Shown: positions 6,380 through 12,251 of the stretch, in pieces
Layout of the letters: every line of letters begins with the position of its first letter
Numbering within the stretch: position 1 is the stretch's first letter
NCBI GenBank assembly: GCA_937893735.1
Contig: CALBGD010000126.1
Location: forward strand, 1-13,635
Source of the DNA: an uncultured Clostridia bacterium
GTDB taxonomy: Bacteria > Bacillota > Clostridia > Oscillospirales > Ruminococcaceae
Direction of reading: 5' to 3'
Length of the DNA: 13,635 nt
The notes under the pieces: model-generated
Told to the model about the DNA's origin: nothing
Databases searched by the model: none
The model's input: only the letters and a program-made list of their open reading frames with translations
Program-made: the position numbers and the translations under genes

Positions 6380-7066
6380 TCATTTCCCTGAAAACACACC
6401 GTATTTGGTCTTGAGCCGCTCCAGCTTCCTGCCAAGCGGCTTATTAAGTACCAGCAGAAAAATCACGTTGGAAACGCAGTACACTGCCGTGACAGGAGCC
6501 GCTGAAACTATCGCGGCAAGCCACAGCCCACCGGTGAAGCTTCCGTTCAGTGAGAGCACCGTCCATACGTCCATTACAAAGGAGTAGCCCACCCCGGCGA
6601 GTATTCCGAAAATGCAAAGAGAAAGCGGCTTGTCGAGCAGACTTTTCCTTCCAAGTATTCCAGCAGAAGCTCCGATAAGCCCCCAGCACAGCATCTGAAA
6701 AGGAGTCCACGGACCCTGTCCGAACCAGATGTTTGATATAACGGCGGAAAGTGCTCCGGTCATGAATCCCGCCTGAGGACCGAAATGCCGGGCGGAAAGC
6801 GCGACTATCGCGGATACTGGCTTAAAGAACGGAATCGGCGCGAAAATGAACCTCCCGGCGGCAGAAAAAGCGGTCATTACGGCGACCAGAACCAGTTCCC
6901 CGGCGGAGGGCGCGCGCTTCTCAAAGGATAGGAAAAACGGAACACAGCACAGCAAAGCCGCGGCTGCGCTCGCAGTCCAGTAACCTGCGCCGCCTGAAAG
7001 GACTGCGCCTAAAACAGCGACGGCAGCAACTCCTGCCGCCGCCAGAACGGATATCAGCTTCTTCAT
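6380..7066 (-). CDS. ECF transporter S component (substrate-binding membrane subunit)
   Basis: The 228-residue, very hydrophobic protein has about six membrane segments. ECF S components bind a vitamin or cofactor in the membrane and use a shared EcfA/A'/T module for uptake. Recognisable features are an AAGRFIFAPIPFFKPVSAI stretch near 70-90, then FGPQAGFMTGALSAVISNIWF, and GQGPWTPFQMLCWG near 113-130. This pattern is shared by S components often annotated as cobalamin/CbrT-like or of unknown specificity. No EcfA or EcfT gene is in the window, so it would be a group II S component relying on a module elsewhere. Its ATG overlaps the stop of the preceding gene (ATGA), which indicates translational coupling. 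The substrate cannot be fixed from sequence alone, and no riboswitch is evident in the operon leader. Confidence 0.85.
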   Translation of the reverse strand: MKKLISVLAAAGVAAVAVLGAVLSGGAGYWTASAAAALLCCVPFFLSFEKRAPSAGELVLVAVMTAFSAAGRFIFAPIPFFKPVSAIVALSARHFGPQAGFMTGALSAVISNIWFGQGPWTPFQMLCWGLIGASAGILGRKSLLDKPLSLCIFGILAGVGYSFVMDVWTVLSLNGSFTGGLWLAAIVSAAPVTAVYCVSNVIFLLVLNKPLGRKLERLKTKYGVFSGK

Positions 7067-8379
7067 TTTCTGTGTCTTTTTTCGATTCCGGCGAGGATAT
7101 CGTCCACTGCATAGCGTGACTTATCCCTTGAATCGTCGTCGTCTGCGATAAGGTCGCGGCGGTTCTTGGCAGCAAGGATATCGGCGCTGCGCCGGCTTCC
7201 TTCCGGCTTTGCCGCATGGGTTGGCGCAGTCGCGAGAGCGTCCTCAAGGTCGATTATGGACTTGTTGGATTTCCCGGTCTGTTTTCCGGCAAGACCTCTG
7301 CCTATCTGCGGAGCCTCGGACTGCGCAAAGAATGCGTCCGGACGCTTTGCAGACTTCTTAGGCTCGCTCTTTATCTCGGGCTTGACCTCCGGTGCTGAGG
7401 ATTTATCCAGCTTTACAGGAGCCTCCGCTTTTTCATCAGTTTCTGGGGACGGCGTGGTGTTCACGGTGCTGTCGATGTACCGCTTGGCTGCGACAGGCGC
7501 TGGAAGCGTGGGCTTTTCAGGTGCGGATTTCTTCTGCGCCGCGGTCTTGGCGAGAGCCTCGAACAGCTTTGCAGCATTGTCCTGCGCTGCGGGCTTCTGG
7601 GCAGGCTCTTCCTTCTTAGGCAGAGGAGAATTCAGCAGAGAAAGGACATCGGCGTCTGACATTGAAGGAGCGGAGCTCTTGGGCTGTGGCTCCTTTTTCT
7701 CGCCATATGTAAACAGTATGCTGTCGGCAGTGGTTTTCTTCACGGAGGGTTCCTTCAGGAACGAAGCGCTGCCGCTTGAATTCACAGTGAACTGCGGCGA
7801 GAGCGGCTCAGATTCGTGGTTCTTCACCTGCGGAACTATCTCGGGAATAGGCTTTTCCGCAGACTTTGTTCGCAGAAAATCGCACAGAATGAGCAGCGCA
7901 CACGGGAGAACAGCCATTACGAAAATTCCCCACGGGGTTTTAGTGAATGTAATGAACGTCCCCAGGAACGGGCTGCACCAGCCCGCCTTTCCTATCATGG
8001 CGTTTTCGCTGATAACGGTGCTGTCTGTTCCGTTCACCAGCGACAGGTAGTACACGCCGTCAGTCAGCTTGAAGTCGGAGTAATACCCCATCGCCAACGG
8101 AGCGTTCTTATCCATTGGATCGGTGCTGTAAAGCACAAGGTTGCCCTCCTCCAGATCATAGGGAGCACAGGAAGTCGTGATGACAGCGCTTCCGGCAGGT
8201 ACGCTGTCGTAATCGCTGCTGTCGCAGATAAACAGGTTGAATCCAAACACCCTGACGGTATTCGCAGAACCAAAGGCAGCGGCAGTAACTATCATCAGCA
8301 CACAGAGAAGCCCCAGCAGGCCGCTGACGGCTATTCCGGCAATTCGTAATATTTTTTTACCCGAATTTATAAAAAACAC
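7063..8379 (-). CDS. Signal-peptidase-fold (S26-like) membrane protein with long disordered tail
   Basis: Numbered from the GTG at 8379, the protein has 438 residues. A first membrane helix lies at about 11-36 and a second at about 148-170. Between them is a domain resembling S26 type I signal peptidase: SSDYDSVPAGSAVI aligns with the usual SMxPTIPxGDxVxV, followed by YDLEEGNLVLY and a later ISENAMIGKAG. Ser55 matches the nucleophile position, but the Met-x-Pro after it is lost, and I see no Lys or His at the general-base region (the usual H-R site reads MGYYSD). Residues 171-438 are a Pro/Ala/Lys/Ser-rich cytoplasmic tail. The product may be a non-catalytic scaffold. The start is uncertain: GTG 8433/8430, TTG 8397, GTG 8379 and a non-standard ATA at 8370 are all in frame. 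It is cotranscribed with the ECF S component. Confidence 0.75.
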   Translation of the reverse strand: MFFINSGKKILRIAGIAVSGLLGLLCVLMIVTAAAFGSANTVRVFGFNLFICDSSDYDSVPAGSAVITTSCAPYDLEEGNLVLYSTDPMDKNAPLAMGYYSDFKLTDGVYYLSLVNGTDSTVISENAMIGKAGWCSPFLGTFITFTKTPWGIFVMAVLPCALLILCDFLRTKSAEKPIPEIVPQVKNHESEPLSPQFTVNSSGSASFLKEPSVKKTTADSILFTYGEKKEPQPKSSAPSMSDADVLSLLNSPLPKKEEPAQKPAAQDNAAKLFEALAKTAAQKKSAPEKPTLPAPVAAKRYIDSTVNTTPSPETDEKAEAPVKLDKSSAPEVKPEIKSEPKKSAKRPDAFFAQSEAPQIGRGLAGKQTGKSNKSIIDLEDALATAPTHAAKPEGSRRSADILAAKNRRDLIADDDDSRDKSRYAVDDILAGIEKRHRK

Positions 8380-8390
8380 CTCTTTTGCAC

Positions 8391-8419
8391 TTGACAAATC
8401 TCGGATTTGAGTATATAAT
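8391..8419 (+). promoter_or_regulatory. Consensus promoter of tRNA-Thr
   Basis: TTGACA (8391-8396), exactly 17 bases, TATAAT (8414-8419). The start is expected near 8426, about 72 bases before the tRNA. It lies within the leader and possible start-codon region of the minus-strand gene. Confidence 0.85.
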
Positions 8420-8448
8420 AATATAGTCACCACAAAACGGTTATCTTA

Positions 8449-8477
8449 ATTATATCATAGCCGCGGTTTTATTTCAA
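8449..8477 (-). promoter_or_regulatory. Promoter of the signal-peptidase-like/ECF operon
   Basis: Reading leftward: TTGAAA (8477-8472), 17 bases, TATAAT (8454-8449). Transcription would start near 8442 and run leftward across the tRNA-Thr promoter, giving a leader of about 63 bases to the GTG at 8379. Confidence 0.75.
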
Positions 8478-8497
8478 CCCTTTTTAAAGATTTTTTT

Positions 8498-8573
8498 GCT
8501 GGTATAGCTCAGTTGGTAGAGCAGCGCATTCGTAATGCGCAGGTCGTGGGTTCGAGTCCCATTCCCAGCTCCA
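8498..8573 (+). tRNA. tRNA-Thr (anticodon CGT), CCA encoded
   Basis: The 76-nt cloverleaf has D-arm TAGCTCAGTTGGTAGAGCA, anticodon stem gcgca/tgcgc with loop ttcgtaa (anticodon CGT, reading ACG), T-arm with GGGTTCGAGTCCC, discriminator T and an encoded CCA. The acceptor pairs gctggta with tcccagc, leaving a T-C mismatch at pair 6-67. A prophage begins just downstream, so the 3' end may be the phage attachment site. Confidence 0.94.
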
Positions 8574-8584
8574 TAGCATTGGTT

Positions 8585-8624
8585 CCCGTCATGCGGCTCT
8601 GTGAGCCGCCTGGCGGGGATTTTT
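8585..8624 (+). terminator. Terminator after tRNA-Thr
   Basis: A 14-position stem (8585-8598 with 8604-8617, one mismatch and one G-U pair) with loop ctgtg is followed by GA and five Ts, 11 bases after the tRNA. Confidence 0.8.
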
Positions 8625-8691
8625 ACTACCTGTTTCCTTGAAACGAATTGAATGTATTTTGCCGTGTTTTTGCGTACTTTTTCGTGATTAT

Positions 8692-8712
8692 GGGTGTCAA
8701 CAGGGGTGTCAA
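8692..8712. repeat. Two 9-bp direct repeats, possible integrase arm-type sites at the prophage end
   Basis: gggtgtcaa occurs at 8692-8700 and 8704-8712, a 12-base period. The repeats lie in the gene-free stretch between tRNA-Thr and the lysis end of the prophage, where the attP arm of an integrated tyrosine-recombinase phage is expected. No second copy of the tRNA 3' end is in the window, so the att site itself cannot be shown. Confidence 0.35.
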
Positions 8713-8798
8713 GTTAATAGCGCAAACTGTTTGTCCTAGCTTTTGACGTCTGATTTGACTAAATTGAAACTGCCAAAGTTTTATAGTTGGTTTTGTGC

Positions 8799-8831
8799 AA
8801 AATAACGAAATTTCCGGAGCCAGCGCCCCGG
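8799..8831 (-). terminator. Weak terminator candidate after the amidase remnant
   Basis: The minus-strand stem CCGGGGC / GCTCCGG (one G-U pair) with loop GCTG is followed by AAATTTCGTTATTTT. It is 9 bases beyond the amidase stop. The T-run is interrupted, so strength is doubtful. Confidence 0.4.
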
Positions 8832-8840
8832 GGATAACCG

Positions 8841-9400
8841 TTATTCAGTTTTCACAGAGCAGCCGAGCGCCCGAAGCTTCCCGGCGATGTCCTCTGCCCT
8901 GCTCTGGGCAACAGTAATTTCAGCAGTAAGCTTGACCTGCTTCTCAGGAGCCACAAGCCCCCGGAACCAGTCCATATTCTTCCCGAACCTGGCGAGCCAG
9001 TGCTCGGGGTCGCCGTGATTAGAAGCGTATCCCCGGGCGCAAGCCTCCTTGTGGCTGATGATGTTCTCCGGCTTTATGGTCGGGTAGTTCTTCATGAGCC
9101 GCTTGCAGAGGTCAGCCGCAAGCCCGAAAGCCTCCTCAAAGTATGCGCGGTCGTTGAGAGCGTCCTCCGCTATTTCTATCTGTATGTACGCCGGGCTGTA
9201 GTTGTAGCTGCCTTTTGAGCCGCTTCCGCAGCCCCAGCAGCAAATCCCCCATGAAAGTAACTTGGCAGCCTTTACATTGCCGTTTTTGTCTTTACCTATG
9301 ACCGCATGCGGGCACACATCGGTAGTCGAGCGGTCAAAGTAATTCTTGTAGGGATTTTCGCCGCAGATCTCCGGCGCGTTGACGTAACGCCACAGATTAC
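8841..9400 (-). pseudogene. Phage N-acetylmuramoyl-L-alanine amidase, N-terminus deleted
   Basis: This is the C-terminal bulk of an Amidase_2-type endolysin, which cuts the bond between muramic acid and the stem peptide. Reading from about 9400, the frame gives NLWRYVNAPEICGENPY, then VCPHAVIGKDKNGN, a Cys/Gly-rich stretch (WGICCWGCGSGSKG), YIQIEIAEDALNDRAYFEEAF, and the conserved HKEACARGYASNHGDPEHWL that carries a zinc ligand and catalytic region. By comparison with remembered phage amidases, only the first 30-35 residues are missing, including the first zinc-binding His (usually in an xVHST motif). Upstream of 9400 the sequence belongs to the tape measure gene in another frame. Translation from the GTG at 9317 would give 158 residues without the full active site, so the enzyme is very probably dead. 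Confidence 0.75.
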
Positions 9401-10876
9401 CTGTGAAGCTGTTGCCGCGTCTGTGATAGTCTTGAATGCTTTCAGTGCGGAAATTGCGGCCGAAACCGCATTACCTATTTTTATCGCAGTATTGAAAGTA
9501 ATAAGCGCCGCCACTATTGCTGCAATAACATCACGCATTTCCCATGCCGTTTTTAGAGCGTTGCTAATAAAATCGACAGCGCTTTTCAGCAGGTGGATAA
9601 GCGAAGGAATGTGCTTTGCCGTAAATTCCGAGATTTTTTTCGCGATATCCGCAGCCAACTCAATAAGAGGCGGCAGAAGCTCGATTACCATCTGTGAGAT
9701 TGGGTCAATAAGCTCAAGAAGTGATTCCACTAGTGGTTCCGCAGCTCTGAGAAGTACCGGCACGACCTCATTTGATATCTCGCTGAGTTTGTTTATAACG
9801 CCCTCTACCAGTGGGATAAGCTCATCTCCCAGCGGCTGTATCAGCAGTTCGACCTGCCTCTGCAAGCCGCCCAGCGCGTCAGAGAGCGAGCTGTAATTCA
9901 CCTCGACTATCTCGTCCACAGCGCCTGCACAGTCGTATGCGCTGTCGGAGATGTCCCCGAGCGCCTTCACCGCGTCAGCGCCGAGATCCTCCCACATAGT
10001 TCCGAAGAGGTTTACGCCCGCTTCGTTCTGCTTGATAGGATCCTCCATATCGCCGAGCGCTTTAACGACGGTCTGGAACGCGTCACGGGTAGCGTAGCCG
10101 CCCTGCGCGAATTTCTTCGCCATATTCTCCGCGTCGTAGCCGAGAGCCTCAAAGCCTTTCTTGGTGGTGTCCGAGCCGTCTATCGCACGGATAGAGAATT
10201 CCTTGACCGCGTCGCCTATCTTGTCAAGGTTCCACGCGCCGTTTTCCGCGCCGTTCGCGAAGATCGTGAACATATCGTCCGCAGAAAGCCCGAGCTTCTT
10301 GAACTGCACGGAATACTCCGAGATATTGTCCAGAAGTTCCCCAGAGTAATTCAGACCGTCCTGTGCGCCCTTTGCTATGTAGTCGTAGGCGTCCTCGGCG
10401 GCAATGCCGAAATTCTCCACCATCGCCTTTGCGGCGCGGGAGGTCTCGTCAACGCCCATATCGAACGCGTCCTGCAAAGCGTAGGCGCTCTCGGCAACCT
10501 TTTTCAACGGTTCCGCGTCCATTTCTCCGAGGTTCTGCGTTATCGTGGAGATATCCGCCGCAATGTCCCCGAAGCTCTCGCCGAAATTGTCGCCATAGAC
10601 CTCTTTAATGACATCAGAGTATTTCTGGGCGGCTTCTGCGCCCGCTCCGGTTGCGGAGGTCACACGCTTCACAGCTTTGTCAAGTTCGTCCGCAGATTTG
10701 ACGGCGGCGGTGCCTATTGTGACGCCGGCAGCGGCTACTATTGCCTTTATTGCCCCCAGAGCTGCTTTTTCAACCTTGCCAGCAGATTCACCTATTATCT
10801 TTTCTGCATTTTTCAGGTCTTCAGGGAGTTTGCTGTTGTCGCCCCGGATATGGTATACTACTTCTCCTTCGGGCAT
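9296..10876 (-). CDS. Phage tail tape measure protein, C-terminally truncated by a deletion
   Basis: The tape measure sets siphophage tail length and is ejected ahead of the DNA. The ATG at 10876 follows AAAGGAGGAACA; an upstream GTG at 10906 would lie in a terminator stem. The 526-codon ORF has a hydrophobic segment at about 38-60 and a TP901/PhageMin_Tail-type region at about 60-320 (KAMVENFGIAAEDAYDYI, VNLFGTMWEDLGADAVKAL). A Leu/Ile-rich helical region (QVELLIQPLGDELIPL onward) and a second hydrophobic stretch near 445-475 follow. Tape-measure-like sequence stops around Gln492 (about 9401). The last 34 residues are Arg/Thr-rich and come from reading the amidase gene out of frame. Intact relatives are usually much longer. 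The protein is therefore a deletion fusion and should not support a normal tail. Confidence 0.85.
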   Translation of the reverse strand: MPEGEVVYHIRGDNSKLPEDLKNAEKIIGESAGKVEKAALGAIKAIVAAAGVTIGTAAVKSADELDKAVKRVTSATGAGAEAAQKYSDVIKEVYGDNFGESFGDIAADISTITQNLGEMDAEPLKKVAESAYALQDAFDMGVDETSRAAKAMVENFGIAAEDAYDYIAKGAQDGLNYSGELLDNISEYSVQFKKLGLSADDMFTIFANGAENGAWNLDKIGDAVKEFSIRAIDGSDTTKKGFEALGYDAENMAKKFAQGGYATRDAFQTVVKALGDMEDPIKQNEAGVNLFGTMWEDLGADAVKALGDISDSAYDCAGAVDEIVEVNYSSLSDALGGLQRQVELLIQPLGDELIPLVEGVINKLSEISNEVVPVLLRAAEPLVESLLELIDPISQMVIELLPPLIELAADIAKKISEFTAKHIPSLIHLLKSAVDFISNALKTAWEMRDVIAAIVAALITFNTAIKIGNAVSAAISALKAFKTITDAATASQVICGVTSTRRRSAAKIPTRITLTARLPMCARMRS

Positions 10877-10896
10877 TGTTCCTCCTTTCGGACAAT

Positions 10897-10927
10897 AAAA
10901 AAGCACGCTGATTTCTCAACGTGCTTT
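10897..10927 (-). terminator. Intrinsic terminator of the Ltp-like lipoprotein gene
   Basis: On the minus strand a 12-bp stem (one G-U pair) with a GAAA tetraloop is followed by six Ts, about 24 bases after the lipoprotein stop and just before the ribosome site of the tape measure gene. It isolates the lipoprotein transcript from the late operon. Confidence 0.85.
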
Positions 10928-10950
10928 GTGTATTTGATTGTGTTTAAATG

Positions 10951-11592
10951 TTAATATCCCACAGCCTCAACGCCGTAAACAGCCTGTGAATGCGTGAACC
11001 CCTCGTATTCGAGCTGGTCGATAAGTCCGCTTTTTGAAAAACTCATGATGTTCAGATAGTCAGCAGCTTTTTTCGCCGCCTGTTCATTCCAGTCAGCGCC
11101 GCAGTGGTCTACACCGTATGTAGCTTCGGAAAGCGAGTAGCCCTCATATTGGAGCTGATTGATAAGCCCGGAATACGAAAACGCCATTATGCCTAGGTAG
11201 TCCTTGGCTTTGTTCAGTGCATTAGTTTCGCCCATCGTTGCTTTGACCTCGACAGGTTTCGTTGTCTGGGGCGTTGTGGTAGTAGTCTGGACAGTGGTCA
11301 CAGGTGCAGTGGTAGTTGCCGGCGTTGCTGTGGTAGTCGCGGCTGTCGTTTGGGCAACGGATTCAACGGCACTCTGCAAGGAATCATACTCGCTTTTCAG
11401 ATCCTCATAATCGGAATTCAGCGAATCGTACTGTTCCTGCAAATCGTTGTGTTCGGCACTCAGCTGGCTATACTGTTCGCGCAGGTTGCTTTCTTCTGAT
11501 TCAAGCGAATTATATTTCTCCTGCGATACGGAAGAACAACCGGTGAGCATGGCGATTATGCCCGCTACGCAAAAAGCTATTATTTTCCTCAT
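10951..11592 (-). CDS. Ltp-like surface lipoprotein, probable superinfection-exclusion moron
   Basis: The 213-residue protein has a lipoprotein signal peptide with lipobox LTGC (Cys19). A coiled coil follows at about 24-80 (repeats of EQYSQL, EQYDSL, SEYDSL), then a Thr/Ala/Pro linker at 82-112, and two tandem repeats at about 125-168 and 172-213. Each repeat follows AxxYLxIMxFSxSGLIxQLxYEGxxxxxAxYGV, the pattern of the Ltp family (host cell surface-exposed lipoprotein). In phage TP-J34, Ltp blocks entry of other phage DNA, with a tape measure protein as target. The start is fixed by GGAGGT eight bases upstream. The gene has its own consensus promoter and terminator, lies between Gp15 and the tape measure gene, and is visibly less GC-rich than its neighbours. 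Function by homology is immunity at the membrane; that it acts on incoming tape measures is inference. Confidence 0.85.
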   Translation of the reverse strand: MRKIIAFCVAGIIAMLTGCSSVSQEKYNSLESEESNLREQYSQLSAEHNDLQEQYDSLNSDYEDLKSEYDSLQSAVESVAQTTAATTTATPATTTAPVTTVQTTTTTPQTTKPVEVKATMGETNALNKAKDYLGIMAFSYSGLINQLQYEGYSLSEATYGVDHCGADWNEQAAKKAADYLNIMSFSKSGLIDQLEYEGFTHSQAVYGVEAVGY

Positions 11593-11623
11593 AGGAAATT
11601 ACCTCCAAAAGTTTATTTCTTAC

Positions 11624-11652
11624 ATTATAGCACATCCCACTGAAAATGTCAA
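11624..11652 (-). promoter_or_regulatory. Consensus promoter of the Ltp-like gene
   Basis: Reading leftward: TTGACA (11652-11647), 17 bases, TATAAT (11629-11624), with an extended TG one base before the -10 box. The start is expected near 11617, about 25 bases before the ATG. It begins 9 bases after the Gp15 stop codon, inside an otherwise phage-late region. Confidence 0.88.
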
Positions 11653-11660
11653 TATAGAAA

Positions 11661-12251
11661 TCATTCAGCCTGCGCCAGCAGCATATTGAACAGCCCGTCC
11701 CAGCCGCCGCCCTGCGCCTTGTCCTTATTCGGCAGCGCGTACAGCGTTTTCAGCTCCGTGAGCCGCCGGATGTACTCCGCGTTGTGCTTGTTCGGCGCCG
11801 GGATATCCTCCGAGCGTATCCGCATTATCTGCTTTACCGGAGTATCCTCCGGTAGACCCCGGAACATCGCGAGAAACGCACACCAATGCAGCCGTCCGCG
11901 CTCCTGTATCAGGTCGATACCGTACACCTGCCGGAACGAAGCGTATATCTCCTCGGCGTCGTAGCTGAAATCTACGCACTTCTGCGGCTGTTTCTGCGTG
12001 GAAAGCCTGCGCTGCGGCGGAGCTATCACCTCGTCCATAAGCTGCCGGAGCACCCGGCTCTGTACCTCTATCGGCGGAGCCTTGCGGCAGTCCACCAGCC
12101 ATGAGAACCCTGCCTCGGTGGTCTCCTCCGGCGTGAGGTCGGGGTCGTCCAGAATATCGTAGAACCGCAGCACTCGGTCGAACCACAACGTCAGCCGGTA
12201 TTCCTGACCGTCAACGGTAATGCGGTCGGGAAACGGTTCGTACAGCTTCAT
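11661..12251 (-). CDS. Phage Gp15 family tail protein (tail-assembly chaperone partner)
   Basis: Starting at the ATG at 12251, the protein has 196 residues. An in-frame ATG at 12311 would add 20 residues that merely read the preceding gene in another frame. It shows the Gp15 (PF06854-type) pattern: YRLTLWFDRVLRFYDIL near the N-terminus, SYDAEEIYASFRQVYGIDL, then RGRLHWCAFLAMFRGLPEDT, KQIMRIRSEDIP, and a C-terminal QGGGWDGLFNML. In Gram-positive siphophages this gene lies directly before the tape measure gene and corresponds by position to the second tail chaperone. Its start overlaps the preceding stop (ATGA) in the -1 frame, which allows coupling or frameshifting. Here an inserted lipoprotein gene separates it from the tape measure gene. 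Confidence 0.85.
   Translation of the reverse strand: MKLYEPFPDRITVDGQEYRLTLWFDRVLRFYDILDDPDLTPEETTEAGFSWLVDCRKAPPIEVQSRVLRQLMDEVIAPPQRRLSTQKQPQKCVDFSYDAEEIYASFRQVYGIDLIQERGRLHWCAFLAMFRGLPEDTPVKQIMRIRSEDIPAPNKHNAEYIRRLTELKTLYALPNKDKAQGGGWDGLFNMLLAQAE

Noticed and set aside
6039..6383. 114-codon minus-strand ORF
   Set aside because: It lacks a ribosome site, overlaps the end of the ECF gene and contains a strong terminator; composition looks non-coding.
7166..8050. 294-codon plus-strand ORF
   Set aside because: It is opposite the signal-peptidase-like gene, whose strand has membrane helices, a domain match and a promoter. The plus-strand product is low-complexity Ser/Ala/Gly.
9306..9896. 196-codon plus-strand ORF
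   Set aside because: It is a shadow of the tape measure gene, whose frame carries recognisable tail sequence and a ribosome site.
11725..12186. 153-codon minus-strand ORF in another frame of Gp15
   Set aside because: Gp15 has the family pattern; the alternative frame gives an Arg/Ala-rich product typical of GC-rich shadow ORFs.
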